Under the pieces are notes generated by a model, which was given only the letters and a program-made list of their open reading frames with translations, was not told where the DNA came from and did no database searches. A program made the translations under genes and the position numbers. This document shows, piece after piece, positions 25,484-34,038 of a stretch of 49,850 bases of DNA. Every line of letters starts with the position of its first letter. The first letter of the stretch is position 1. Source of the stretch: Ruminococcus sp. UBA3280 (GTDB lineage: Bacteria; Bacillota; Clostridia; Oscillospirales; Ruminococcaceae); contig DETU01000079.1 in the NCBI GenBank assembly GCA_002362175.1, forward strand, positions 25,884 through 75,733, given 5' to 3'.

Positions 25484-26026
25484 TCAGTCGCAGAGAATAG
25501 CCGCACGCTGTCTTTTGCTTTCTTCTTCCGAGACAGCTTTTTCAACAAGTTTCAGACCAAATTCAATAGCCGCACCTGCTCCTCTTGCCGTAATGAATAT
25601 GCCGTCTGTTTCCACTGCACCGTCACAGATAACAGCACCGTCAAGCTGAGTTTCAAAGCCTGTATAGCAGACAGCTTTTTTTCCTTTGAGCAGACCTTTG
25701 TGACCGAGAATGGACGGAGCTGCACAGATAGCACCGATAAATCTGTTATTATTTACGCAGTAATCAATTGCTTTCTGAACGTACTCCGATTTTTCAAGAT
25801 TGAGAGTTCCCGGCATACCGCCCGGCAGGACAATCATTTCAAGTTCTTCGTCAAGACGTATTTCCTGAGCGATAGTATCGGCAATAACGGTTATACCGTG
25901 AGAGCCTTTTATTATATTGTCGCCCACACCTACGGTAACAACATTTTTTCCCGAACGTCTGAGCAGGTCAACGGGTGCGAGAGCTTCGGTTTCTTCAAAG
26001 CCGTCAGCAAGAAAAACGTAAATCAT
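25484..26026 (-). CDS. DJ-1/PfpI-family protein
   Basis: 180 residues of the DJ-1/ThiJ flavodoxin-like fold. MIYVFLADGFEETEA places the conserved Glu at 11-12, VLPGGMPGTLNL is the oxyanion-side loop, and GAICAAPSILG carries the reactive Cys101. Proteins of this group act as chaperone/deglycase-like or amidase-like stress proteins; the exact role is not deducible here. It is the first gene of the minus-strand operon that runs to the TPR gene. Confidence 0.9.
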   Translation of the reverse strand: MIYVFLADGFEETEALAPVDLLRRSGKNVVTVGVGDNIIKGSHGITVIADTIAQEIRLDEELEMIVLPGGMPGTLNLEKSEYVQKAIDYCVNNNRFIGAICAAPSILGHKGLLKGKKAVCYTGFETQLDGAVICDGAVETDGIFITARGAGAAIEFGLKLVEKAVSEEESKRQRAAILCD

Positions 26027-26043
26027 AGTAAAAAAATCCTTTC

Positions 26044-26072
26044 ATTATAAAATAAGCGATATATTTTGTCAG
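26044..26072 (-). promoter_or_regulatory. Promoter for the DJ-1 to TPR operon
   Basis: Read on the minus strand, CTGACA (26072-26067) and TATAAT (26049-26044) are 17 bases apart, just upstream of AAAGGA and the DJ-1 gene start. No other good promoter is seen before the five overlapping genes. Confidence 0.65.
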
Positions 26073-26153
26073 GAAGAAAAGCGGGTGTTCTGTATCATAT
26101 CTGTTATTATAGTCCGCAGTACAGAAGAAATACAGTCATCGGAATCATTTTCT

Positions 26154-26927
26154 TCAATCAATTTTGTTTTTTCGGTAATATTCCCTTACCTCCGCAAATT
26201 TACCGCACGACATTTTTCCTTCGGGACATTTTCCCTCTGCAACACATGACGGACCTGCATGGCTGAAAATATTCGGAGCAACTTCCATGCATAATTTCAG
26301 CATTTCATCAGCAACGGCACGTATTTCCCACTGTGCTCTCCGACAACAGCGGTGACGGAAAAAATTAAAGAGTGAACGGACATTCATTGTAACTACAATT
26401 TTTGTTTCACAGGCATTGGGAAGTATGAAACGTGCATCTTCGTTAGCGGTTTTGCGTGCTTTTGAAAGTGCGGTCTTTTCGTCAAGACCTTCTGACATAA
26501 GTCTTTTTTTATGGTTTTCTGTGAGCAGGTCAGCAATTTTCGCATAACTGTCCGTGATTTCATTCATTATACGGTCAAATTCGCTTTTTGCTTCGGGGAG
26601 TGCTTCAATTTCGGGCGGAGTGACAAATTCAAAACCGTTTTCATTTACATACCTCTGACTTTTCTGCGAGTATGAAGCAATTCTGTGACGCACCAGCTGA
26701 TGTGAGCAGGCACGTGAAATGCCCTCTATCCCGAATGTGAAAGAAACGTGTTCCATAACGCTCTCATGACCGACGGAAACAAGCATATCAATGAAACTTT
26801 TAGTTTTTTCTTCTGTAAGACCGTCCCTGAGAGAATCGATGTCACTGCTTGAATAACAGAGCTTTGCAGCGGTTGCGGCAAGCTTTTCAGGGTCGGGAGT
26901 ATGTGAGATAAGATTTACTTTCATCAT
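26154..26927 (-). CDS. thyX: Flavin-dependent thymidylate synthase
   Basis: Makes dTMP from dUMP with methylene-THF as carbon donor and reduced FAD as reductant. About 257 residues. The ThyX signature RHR-x7-S is exact: RHRIASYSQKSQRY at about 80-93; EHVSFTFGIEGISRACSHQ precedes it, and the C-terminal RSLFNFFRHRCCRRAQWEIR contains the nucleotide-binding Arg residues. Start 26927 follows GGAGG; a second ATG at 26924 is equally possible. Upstream in-frame sequence is promoter, so longer starts are unlikely. Confidence 0.95.
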   Translation of the reverse strand: MMKVNLISHTPDPEKLAATAAKLCYSSSDIDSLRDGLTEEKTKSFIDMLVSVGHESVMEHVSFTFGIEGISRACSHQLVRHRIASYSQKSQRYVNENGFEFVTPPEIEALPEAKSEFDRIMNEITDSYAKIADLLTENHKKRLMSEGLDEKTALSKARKTANEDARFILPNACETKIVVTMNVRSLFNFFRHRCCRRAQWEIRAVADEMLKLCMEVAPNIFSHAGPSCVAEGKCPEGKMSCGKFAEVREYYRKNKID

Positions 26928-26961
26928 TAAAACCTCCGCTTGTGAGAATACATATATTTCT

Positions 26962-26990
26962 ATTTTACCATTTTTGTCACTGTAAGTCAA
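26962..26990 (-). promoter_or_regulatory. thyX promoter
   Basis: On the minus strand TTGACT (26990-26985) and TAAAAT (26967-26962) are 17 bases apart, about 35 bases before the thyX start. Because it lies inside the open reading frame extension, it also decides the thyX start. Confidence 0.7.
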
Positions 26991-27071
26991 GGACAAGGCG
27001 GAAATAAATTATGGTAATTTTTTTAAAACTGAAAATAAAGTGACAGAATGAAAAAAATTTCCGTATGGGTA

Positions 27072-27100
27072 TGGACATTTTCATAAAAACGTTGTATAAT
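27072..27100 (+). promoter_or_regulatory. Promoter for the lipoprotein gene
   Basis: TGGACA at 27072-27077 and a perfect TATAAT at 27095-27100 are 17 bases apart, about 45 bases before the start. It is divergent to the thyX promoter, and the about 80 bases between them hold no other visible motif. Confidence 0.75.
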
Positions 27101-27143
27101 AGATTAGTATCTGTAAATTTTACTAATCGGAGGAATGTTTAAA

Positions 27144-28457
27144 ATGATGAAATTCAATAAACTTGTAGCGTCGGCAGCGGCTTTTGCACTTGCGGCTACT
27201 GTTGCCGGCTGTACTCCCACAATCGGCAAGGGAACTGAAATGGCAATGACCGCAGACGGATATGATGTAAGCTCAGGTATGTTCATATTCTATACCATTC
27301 AGGCTTATGAAGATGCTGCAAATATCTTACAGACAAAGAACGGCACTGCTCCTACTGTAAAGGAGGTAAAGAATGCCCATATTGATGATATTGAAGCTTC
27401 GGACTGGATTCAGAACAAAGCTACTGAATATTGTCTCACAATTGCCGCCATTGAAAATGAATTTAACAGGATAGGCGGACAGCTTTCAAGTGAGGAAATC
27501 AGTGAGATAGAACAGACAGCAGATAGTTTTGTTGATTCTGAACAGAATAGTATCTATACAAAAAACGGTGTCGGCAAGGAATCTTTAAAGGACGTTATAA
27601 GTGCGACGGGAAGCGGTTCTAATTATTACGGCGGATATGAATATATGCAGAAGTACATTTTTGACCATTATTATGGTTTTGAAAGTGAAAAGGGCTGTAC
27701 AGAAGAAGAACTCAAGGAATATTTTGACGAAAACTTTGCAAGGGTCAAGTATATTTCAATCAGTATGACCGACGAAAACGGTGAGGCTCTCAGCGATGAC
27801 AAAAAGCAGGAACTCCGCAGAAAAGCAGAAGAATATGCAAAGGAAGTAAACAACGAAAAAGAAGACATGGAAAAAATGTACAAGATGAATGAGATGCAGG
27901 AAGATTATGATGAATATGTTGCAGCTCAGACTACTTCTGCTGACGGCGAGGAAACAACAACCACCACTACTACAACTACTACCACAACAACAGCAACCGA
28001 TTCAGACGGCAATATCATAACTACAACAACAGACCCTTATGAAAACGAGCGTCTTGTACAAAGATATACTACAACTACCGCAGACGAAACGGAAGATGAT
28101 TCGTCAACTTCAACAACAACAGCCGATGAAGAAGAATCAGATGCCGAAAAAGCCGACAGGGAGTTCAAAGAATATGTATTCAGTGAAAAACTCGGCATGA
28201 ACAAAGCGGAAGTTTATCAGTATGATGATAATACCCTCTATGTAATCATAAGAGGCGACCTCAGAGAACGTATGACAGAAGATGACTACTGGTCAGAAGA
28301 TTATATATACAATCTTCAGCTTCTCAGATACAATGACGACTTCGTGGACTATCTTGAAAAACTTTCAGATAATATTGTTCCCAAGAAGAACGATTCTTCT
28401 TTCAGAAGATATGAACCGTTCAAGCTTGACCTTTCCTCACTTGAACCCCAAGACTGA
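27144..28457 (+). CDS. Secreted lipoprotein, possible SurA/PrsA-like foldase
   Basis: About 437 residues. A lipoprotein signal peptide ends in ALAATVAGC, with the Cys near residue 23 as lipidation site. Residues about 25-170 are helical and resemble the N-terminal domain of PrsA/SurA chaperones; VKYISISMTDENGEALSD followed by a charged helix resembles the beginning of a parvulin domain. A Thr-rich segment with a run of about 13 Thr and a second T-rich stretch (about 275-325) split the protein, so any isomerase domain is interrupted or absent. Start 27144 is about 10 bases from GGAGG; 27135 is too close. Probably attached to the outer membrane face; substrate unknown. Confidence 0.75.
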   Translation: MMKFNKLVASAAAFALAATVAGCTPTIGKGTEMAMTADGYDVSSGMFIFYTIQAYEDAANILQTKNGTAPTVKEVKNAHIDDIEASDWIQNKATEYCLTIAAIENEFNRIGGQLSSEEISEIEQTADSFVDSEQNSIYTKNGVGKESLKDVISATGSGSNYYGGYEYMQKYIFDHYYGFESEKGCTEEELKEYFDENFARVKYISISMTDENGEALSDDKKQELRRKAEEYAKEVNNEKEDMEKMYKMNEMQEDYDEYVAAQTTSADGEETTTTTTTTTTTTTATDSDGNIITTTTDPYENERLVQRYTTTTADETEDDSSTSTTTADEEESDAEKADREFKEYVFSEKLGMNKAEVYQYDDNTLYVIIRGDLRERMTEDDYWSEDYIYNLQLLRYNDDFVDYLEKLSDNIVPKKNDSSFRRYEPFKLDLSSLEPQD

Positions 28458-28470
28458 AACAAATAATTTC

Positions 28471-28509
28471 AAAGGGCTGTGCAGTCTGATTGCACGGTCC
28501 TTTCTTTTC
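28471..28509 (+). terminator. Terminator after the lipoprotein gene
   Basis: AAAGGGCTGTGCA (28471-28483) pairs with TGCACGGTCCTTT (28491-28503) through 13 pairs including two G-U pairs, with a 7-base loop, followed by TTTCTTTT-like sequence. It lies before the HD gene, whose ribosome binding site starts just after, so read-through or an unseen promoter must express that gene. Confidence 0.65.
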
Positions 28510-28520
28510 GGAGGATTAAC

Positions 28521-28961
28521 ATGATTTATACGGAACTTACAAACAAAGCCATGCAAATTGCATATAATGCTCATCATGGACAGTATGATGTGAACGGTGT
28601 GCCGTATATTTTCCACCCTTATCACGTCGCAGAACAGATGACCGACGAAATTACAGCGTGTACCGCTCTTCTTCATGATGTTGCCGAAGATACGGACGTT
28701 ACAATTGAACAGCTTGAAAAGGATTTCCCGCAGGAAGTAACGGAGGCTTTAAAGCTTCTTACCCATGATAAAAATACGGACTATTTTTCCTATATAGAAA
28801 AAATAAAATCAAATCCCGTCGCACGTGCGGTAAAGCTTGCCGACATCGCCCATAACTCAGACAGAAGCCGAATTACAGACAAAAATGCCGTTTCAGAGGA
28901 AAAGCTTGAACACTGGAGTTATAAATATTCAACAGCGAAAAAAATTCTTGAGACAGATTAA
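28521..28961 (+). CDS. Small HD-domain phosphohydrolase, Mesh1-like
   Basis: 146 residues consisting of one HD domain of the RelA/SpoT hydrolase type: AYNAHHGQYDVNGVPYIFHPYHVAEQ, the HD pair in ALLHDVAEDTDVT near residue 53, and VKLADIAHNSDRSRI (K-x-x-D-x-x-x-N). No synthetase, TGS or ACT domain. This matches small alarmone hydrolases (Mesh1 class), so ppGpp hydrolysis is plausible but not proved. GGAGG is 7 bases before the ATG. Confidence 0.82.
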   Translation: MIYTELTNKAMQIAYNAHHGQYDVNGVPYIFHPYHVAEQMTDEITACTALLHDVAEDTDVTIEQLEKDFPQEVTEALKLLTHDKNTDYFSYIEKIKSNPVARAVKLADIAHNSDRSRITDKNAVSEEKLEHWSYKYSTAKKILETD

Positions 28962-28986
28962 CAATAAAAATTGTATATTTTGCATG

Positions 28987-29015
28987 GTGACAACTGCGAA
29001 AAAATATGGTATAAT
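28987..29015 (+). promoter_or_regulatory. Promoter for dnaD-dnaC
   Basis: GTGACA at 28987-28992 and TATAAT at 29010-29015 are 17 bases apart. Transcription would begin near 29022, only about 12 bases before the ATG at 29034, which matters for the choice of start codon of the next gene. Confidence 0.7.
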
Positions 29016-29051
29016 ATTTTCTGCGAAATATATATGAAGGGAGGAATTATT

Positions 29052-30062
29052 CTGGAATTCAAAGCAGACAGCGGTGCATGGGGGACTATGTTCGGAGTTC
29101 CCTGCGTGGTTGCCGATAATTTCCTTAAACTTGCAACCGGCGAACAGATTAAAGTGCTTCTTTATCTGCTTCGCTGTTCCGGTCGTGACTGTACTGCGGA
29201 AGAAATATCGGCAAATACGGGGGTAAGCGTACAGGAATCTAAAGATGCAGTTCTTTTCTGGCAGCAGGTAAATGTGCTTACTCCTCAGCAGGTGTCCGCT
29301 TCTTTATCTGCTCCTGTTCAGCCTGTATCAATTACCGGAATAATAAATGCACAGCCATTGCCGGAAAATGAAACTGAAAAAAATCCGCCCGGACAGAAAA
29401 AAACAAAACCTGCACCATATAAAAGAACATGGTCGGGAACTGAAATAGCACAGATGAAAGAAGAATCTGCTGACATAGCAGAACTTTTTGAAGTTGCCGA
29501 ATCACATCTTGGTATTCTTAATCATTCCCGTCTCAATTCCCTGATATATATGCATGAAAGTCTCGGACTTAAAAAAGAGGTAATTATAACTCTCATAAGC
29601 TATTGCTGTATGATAGGAAAGACAGGCACTAACTACATAGAAAAAATTGCATACTGCTGGGCAGAAGATAATATCAATACTTTTGAACAGGCTCAGGAAG
29701 AAGTACAGCGTCTTACATCTTCGCATGAATATGTACGCAAGGTAATGCGTATTCTTGAAGTTGAAAGGCTTGCCGTTTCACATGAAAGAATGGTAGAACA
29801 GTGGAAGAATATGAACATAACAGATGATATGATAAGTTATGCATACGAACTTACTGTAAGGAAATTCAACAATATCAATTTCAATTATCTTAACGGCATT
29901 ATTGTAAACTGGCATGAAAAAGGCATCAGGGATATGCAGGGTGTAAACGAAGACAATAACGTTCATCAGCAGAATAATTCCCGGAAATACAACAGACAGA
30001 ATGATGACTTTGATGCTGAGAAGTACAGCCGTATATGTATAAATAATTTTGAGGTAATATAA
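29052..30062 (+). CDS. dnaD: DnaD-like primosome protein
   Basis: About 336 residues. An N-terminal winged-helix domain (about 5-85, VADNFLKLATGEQIKVLLYLLR), a Pro/Lys linker (about 105-130), and two DnaD C-terminal-type helical domains, the second ending NYLNGIIVNWHEKGI, the YxxxIxxxW signature used to bind DNA. Role: assists primosome loading with the dnaC product encoded next. Start: GGGAGG at 29039-29044 sits 7 bases before CTG at 29052, whereas ATG 29034 has no ribosome binding site and almost no leader, so I favour the rare CTG start; with ATG the protein is six residues longer. Confidence 0.85.
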   Translation: MEFKADSGAWGTMFGVPCVVADNFLKLATGEQIKVLLYLLRCSGRDCTAEEISANTGVSVQESKDAVLFWQQVNVLTPQQVSASLSAPVQPVSITGIINAQPLPENETEKNPPGQKKTKPAPYKRTWSGTEIAQMKEESADIAELFEVAESHLGILNHSRLNSLIYMHESLGLKKEVIITLISYCCMIGKTGTNYIEKIAYCWAEDNINTFEQAQEEVQRLTSSHEYVRKVMRILEVERLAVSHERMVEQWKNMNITDDMISYAYELTVRKFNNINFNYLNGIIVNWHEKGIRDMQGVNEDNNVHQQNNSRKYNRQNDDFDAEKYSRICINNFEVI

Positions 30063-30063
30063 A

Positions 30064-31038
30064 ATGAAATCCGAAATATTTGAAAAAGCACAGATAATAA
30101 TACAGAACCGCCGAAGAAATGCTGTAACGGAAAGTGAACGGCGTACAGATGAAATAAATAATAAAATTCCTCAGATTAAAGTGATAAATGACACCATATT
30201 CAATACGGGACAGGAAGCCGTAAAGATTATATTTTCCGAAAAGAACAAAGATGTTCAGCAGAAGAAAATAGAACAGCTGAAACGTGACAATCTTGAAGCA
30301 CAGGCGTTTTCAAGACAACTGCTTGTCAATAACGGCTATCCTGCCGATTATCTTGATATTCATTATACCTGCACGAAATGCAATGATACAGGATATTATG
30401 ATAACAATATGTGTGAATGTTTCACCAGACTGTGCGGAAAGCTTGAAGCCGACGAAATAAACAGGCATTCACAGCTTGAACTTTCAAGCTTTGATACATT
30501 CGACCTTTCATATTACAGCGGAAGTGATTACTTCAATATGAAACGTTGTTTTGAATATTTAAAGCAATATGCCGAAAATTTCACTCCCCGTTCAAACAGC
30601 CTCCTCATATTTGGCAACACAGGTCTCGGCAAAACTCATCTTTCTCTTGCCGTTGCCAACAAGGCACTTGAAAAGGGATACAGCGTTGTTTATGACTCTG
30701 CTATAAATATTCTCAAGGAAATGGAAAAGGAACATTTCAGCCGTGAGCATACTTCTGAAATGTCTGATTTGGTTATGGAAACCGACCTGCTCATTCTTGA
30801 CGATTTGGGAACGGAACACACTACACAGTTTTACAGTTCAACTATTTACAATATAATAAATACACGTCTTAACCGTAAGAAGCCTACCATTATAAGTACT
30901 AATCTTGACTATAAAGGAATATGCGGAAGATATGAAGCAAGAGTAGCGTCACGCCTTACCACAATGTATGTAAATATGAATTTCGTCGGCTCAGATGTAA
31001 GATTGCAGAAGAAAGACGCAAAAACAAGCAGATACTGA
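30064..31038 (+). CDS. dnaC: Replicative helicase loader, DnaC/DnaI type
   Basis: AAA+ ATPase that loads the DnaB helicase during initiation and restart. 324 residues: helical N-terminus, a Cys-rich zinc motif CTKCNDTG...CEC (Cys 103, 106, 117, 119), then the ATPase with Walker A GNTGLGKTH (184-192), Walker B LLILDDLG and an Arg-rich C-terminal segment GRYEARVASRLTTMY. It starts one base after dnaD stop (TAAAATG). The dnaD-dnaC pair is typical of clostridia and their phages; the housekeeping neighbourhood argues for the host copy. Confidence 0.92.
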   Translation: MKSEIFEKAQIIIQNRRRNAVTESERRTDEINNKIPQIKVINDTIFNTGQEAVKIIFSEKNKDVQQKKIEQLKRDNLEAQAFSRQLLVNNGYPADYLDIHYTCTKCNDTGYYDNNMCECFTRLCGKLEADEINRHSQLELSSFDTFDLSYYSGSDYFNMKRCFEYLKQYAENFTPRSNSLLIFGNTGLGKTHLSLAVANKALEKGYSVVYDSAINILKEMEKEHFSREHTSEMSDLVMETDLLILDDLGTEHTTQFYSSTIYNIINTRLNRKKPTIISTNLDYKGICGRYEARVASRLTTMYVNMNFVGSDVRLQKKDAKTSRY

Positions 31039-31042
31039 ACAA

Positions 31043-31080
31043 AAACAGACCTGAAAAATATGAGCAGGTCTGTTTTTTTT
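31043..31080. terminator. Terminator between dnaC and sigK
   Basis: AAACAGACCTG (31043-31053) pairs perfectly with CAGGTCTGTTT (31065-31075), followed by T8. The A-rich left flank gives a U tract on the minus strand as well, so it can serve the convergent sigK. Confidence 0.9.
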
Positions 31081-31083
31081 TGT

Positions 31084-31767
31084 TCAGAAAGGTGTTGTAT
31101 CGTACATTTTTTTCAGTTTTTCTATAGCTTTCTTTTCAAGTCTTGATACATATGAACGTGAAATATTCAGTTTTTTTGAAGTCTCGCTTTGAGTATGCGG
31201 ACTTTTTCCGTAAAGACCGTAACGGTATACTATAATTTCAAGTTCACGCCTGTCAAGACATTTGTCAAGAAACTCATATAACTGTCCTGAACGTATCATC
31301 AAATCAACCTGCTCATGAATGTCAACACCGTCGTCTATCAAGTCCATTAATGTGAGAGCATTTCCGTCTTTATCTGTTTCCACAGGTTCATTTATATATA
31401 CATCACCTGCTGTTTTCTTTGCGGAACGGAAGCTCATAAGTATTTCATTTTCAATACATCTGCTTGCATAGGTAGCGAACTTTGCACCGTTCTTGTAGTC
31501 GAAAGTAGAGACGGCTTTTATAAGACCCACTGTACCGATTGAAATCAGTTCGTCCTGTTCAGGAACGGCAGAAACATATTTTTTCACTATATGTGCGACA
31601 AGCCTGAGATTATGTTCTATAAGTTTATTGCGTGCCGACTTGTCGCCTTCTGCCATTTTAATGAAACATTCCTCCTCTTCTTTTTTTGAAAGAGGTTTAG
31701 GGAAAGCATTGTTTCCCTCGATATGCAGGGCAAAGAAAAAAAGGTTTTTGATAAGTTCGATAAACAT
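31084..31767 (-). CDS. sigK: RNA polymerase sporulation sigma factor SigK
   Basis: 227 residues, sigma-70 regions 2 to 4: RNKLIEHNLRLVAHIVKKY (region 2.1), DELISIGTVGLIKAVSTFD and FATYASRCIENEILMSFR (2.3-2.4), and C-terminal TQSETSKKLNISRSYVSRLEKKAIEKL (4.2). Mother-cell late sporulation factor in endospore formers. The hydrophobic first about 18 residues (FIELIKNLFFFALHI) followed by NNAFPKPLS resemble the SigK pro-sequence junction, implying processing. The gene is continuous, with no skin element. GGAGGTG precedes the ATG. SigE is the main alternative but the NAFPKPLS junction favours SigK. Confidence 0.88.
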   Translation of the reverse strand: MFIELIKNLFFFALHIEGNNAFPKPLSKKEEEECFIKMAEGDKSARNKLIEHNLRLVAHIVKKYVSAVPEQDELISIGTVGLIKAVSTFDYKNGAKFATYASRCIENEILMSFRSAKKTAGDVYINEPVETDKDGNALTLMDLIDDGVDIHEQVDLMIRSGQLYEFLDKCLDRRELEIIVYRYGLYGKSPHTQSETSKKLNISRSYVSRLEKKAIEKLKKMYDTTPF

Positions 31768-31836
31768 AAAGCTACACCTCCGGAATTATACTATGCACAC
31801 AGGCTTGAACAATAGTTCTTTTTTTTGAAAATTTTC

Positions 31837-31865
31837 TTGCAAATGTCTGTAAAATGTGGTATTAT
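31837..31865 (+). promoter_or_regulatory. Promoter for the ParE-like gene
   Basis: TTGCAA at 31837-31842 and TATTAT at 31860-31865 are 17 bases apart. It is divergent to sigK. An ATG at 31854 falls inside it, so that codon cannot be the start of the downstream gene. Confidence 0.65.
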
Positions 31866-31904
31866 ATTAAAGAATGTTTTATAAAAAGGAAAGGAGAGGC
31901 TGTT

Positions 31905-33908
31905 TTGGAAAACAGCCTACAAAGATATATGGTTAAAAAGAATGATTATGGCAATGACAGTATAACAATGCTTAAAGGTGCGGATAAAGTAAGAAAACGC
32001 CCTGCGGTCATATTTGGTTCGGACGGTCTTGACGGCTGTGAACATTCTGTATTTGAAGTTATATCAAACTCCATAGATGAAGCCCGTGAGGGTTACGGAA
32101 AGAAAATCATCATAACACATTACAGAAACCACGATATAGAAGTTGAGGATTTCGGGCGTGGCTGTCCTGTTGACTTCAACAACAACGAACAGCGTTATAA
32201 CTGGGAACTTGTCTACTGTGAACTCTATGCCGGCGGTAAATATGACGATACGGCAGAATCGTATGAATATTCACTTGGTCTAAATGGTCTTGGTCTTTGT
32301 GCCACACAATTTTCGTCTGAATTTATGGACGTTGAAGTAATACGTGATGGCTTTAAATACAATCTTCACTTTGAAAAAGGCGACAATGTAGGCGGACTTC
32401 ATAAAGAACCATGCCGTAAGAAACAGACAGGCACTAAAACACGCTGGCGACCCGATTTGGAAGTATTTACCGATATAGCTGTATCTGACGAATATTTCTG
32501 TGATATTCTGAAAAGACAGGCTGTAGTAAATCCCAATATACTTTTTGTTTTTCGTTCTGAAAACGAAAACGGTGACTTCACGGAAACAGAATTTATTTAT
32601 GAAAACGGTATAACCGACTATGTCACGGAAATAGCAGGGGACAAGGCACTTACAACAATTCAGCACTGGAGTGCCGAAAAAAGAGGACGTGACCGTGATG
32701 ACAAGCCCGAATATAAGGTAAAGCTTGACGTTGCCGTAACTTTTTCAAACAAGGTAAAGCTTACTGAATATTATCATAACTCCAGTTTTCTTGAACATGG
32801 CGGTTCTCCCGAAGATGCTGTGAAACGTGCGTTTGTATATCAGATTGACAGCTATATAAAACAGAATAACGGCTATCAGAAGAATGAGGGTAAAATAAGC
32901 TATGTAGACGTTGAAGAGTGCCTTGTGCTTGTTTCGTCATCTTTTTCAACTCAGACTTCATACGAAAACCAGACAAAAAAAGCTATTACAAATAAGTTCA
33001 TAAGGGAGTCAATGACAGAGTTTCTGAAACATCAGCTTGAGATATACTTCATAGAGAATCCCGACGAGGCACAGAAAATTTCCGAGCAGGTTCTTATAAA
33101 CAAGCGGAGCAGGGAAAACGCCGAAAAAGTCCGTCTGAACGTAAAGAAGAAACTTACGGGAAGCATTGACCTTTCAAATATGGTTGAGAAGTTCGTTGAC
33201 TGCCGTACAAAAGACGTTACAAGACGTGAAATATATATAGTTGAGGGTGATTCTGCATTAGGTTCGGTAAAACTTGCACGTGATTCAGAATTTCAGGCAG
33301 TAATTCCGGTAAGGGGTAAGATTCTCAACTGTCTTAAAGCAGAGTACACGAAGATTTTCAGGAGTGAGATAATAACTGACCTCATAAAAGTTCTTGGCTG
33401 TGGCGTGGAAGTCAATACCAAAGCAAATAAGGATTTGTCCACATTCAACATAGATAATTTCCGGTGGAGTAAGATTGTAATATGTACCGATGCGGACGTT
33501 GACGGCTTTCAGATAAGAACACTAATTCTCACCATGCTTTACAGGCTTACACCGACTCTTATCGAAAAAGGATATGTGTATATAGCAGAATCACCGTTGT
33601 TTGAGATTAACACTAAGGACAAGACCTATTTTGCATATACCGAGCAGGAAAAACAGCATATTCTCAAAATGATAGGCAATAAAAAATATACAATACAGCG
33701 TTCAAAGGGTCTCGGTGAAAACGAACCCGACATGATGTCCCTCACCACCATGAACCCCGATACAAGACGTTTAATAAAGGTAACAGCCGACGACATAACA
33801 GAATCTGCCGAAATATTTGAAATGCTTCTCGGTGATGATTTGCAGGGTAGAAAGCAGTATATTTCCGAATATGGTGCAGATTATCTTGAACTTGCCGATA
33901 TAAGCTGA
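31905..33908 (+). CDS. parE: Type IIA topoisomerase ATPase subunit, divergent ParE/GyrB-like
   Basis: About 667 residues from TTG 31905, chosen for AAGGAG 8 bases upstream. GHKL ATPase part: KVRKRPAVIFGS, ISNSIDEA (Glu51/Asn55 box) and EDFGRG at 81-86 where most GyrB/ParE have DNGRG; then LGLNGLGLC lid and transducer with the QTK-loop Lys. TOPRIM: VEGDSALGSV (447-450 EGDS, usually EGDSAGG) and DADVDG (529-534). Works with the ParC-like protein encoded at 35485 to relax or unlink DNA. The sequence departures suggest a lineage-specific second topoisomerase; gyrase itself should lie elsewhere. Confidence 0.87.
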   Translation: MENSLQRYMVKKNDYGNDSITMLKGADKVRKRPAVIFGSDGLDGCEHSVFEVISNSIDEAREGYGKKIIITHYRNHDIEVEDFGRGCPVDFNNNEQRYNWELVYCELYAGGKYDDTAESYEYSLGLNGLGLCATQFSSEFMDVEVIRDGFKYNLHFEKGDNVGGLHKEPCRKKQTGTKTRWRPDLEVFTDIAVSDEYFCDILKRQAVVNPNILFVFRSENENGDFTETEFIYENGITDYVTEIAGDKALTTIQHWSAEKRGRDRDDKPEYKVKLDVAVTFSNKVKLTEYYHNSSFLEHGGSPEDAVKRAFVYQIDSYIKQNNGYQKNEGKISYVDVEECLVLVSSSFSTQTSYENQTKKAITNKFIRESMTEFLKHQLEIYFIENPDEAQKISEQVLINKRSRENAEKVRLNVKKKLTGSIDLSNMVEKFVDCRTKDVTRREIYIVEGDSALGSVKLARDSEFQAVIPVRGKILNCLKAEYTKIFRSEIITDLIKVLGCGVEVNTKANKDLSTFNIDNFRWSKIVICTDADVDGFQIRTLILTMLYRLTPTLIEKGYVYIAESPLFEINTKDKTYFAYTEQEKQHILKMIGNKKYTIQRSKGLGENEPDMMSLTTMNPDTRRLIKVTADDITESAEIFEMLLGDDLQGRKQYISEYGADYLELADIS

Positions 33909-33960
33909 TATTATCAGGTGTACACCCTTTCTGTGATATTATTTTGTTATATACTGTAAT

Positions 33961-34013
33961 TTGTGCATAATTCACAGTCACCCTACTAAGCAGAAACAAC
34001 CTCGTTTGTGCAT
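33961..34013. repeat. Left 53-bp inverted repeat
   Basis: This stretch and the reverse complement of 35364-35416 agree at about 42 of 53 positions by manual alignment, with a best-conserved outer 26 bases (23 identical) that includes ATAATTCACA and a shared CCCTAC. Both ends of each copy carry TTGTGCAT-like words. The pair encloses the membrane-protein gene between parE and parC. Confidence 0.8.
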
Positions 34014-34038
34014 TTTCAACAGAAAGGAGTGGAATTTA

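Noticed and set aside
26928..26996. Longer N-terminus for ThyX
   Set aside because: The extra codons cover a good minus-strand promoter and lack a ribosome binding site; the conserved family start fits 26927 or 26924.
31854..31904. Upstream ATG start for the ParE-like gene
   Set aside because: The codon lies between the -35 and -10 boxes of the promoter; the TTG at 31905 has a proper AAGGAG.
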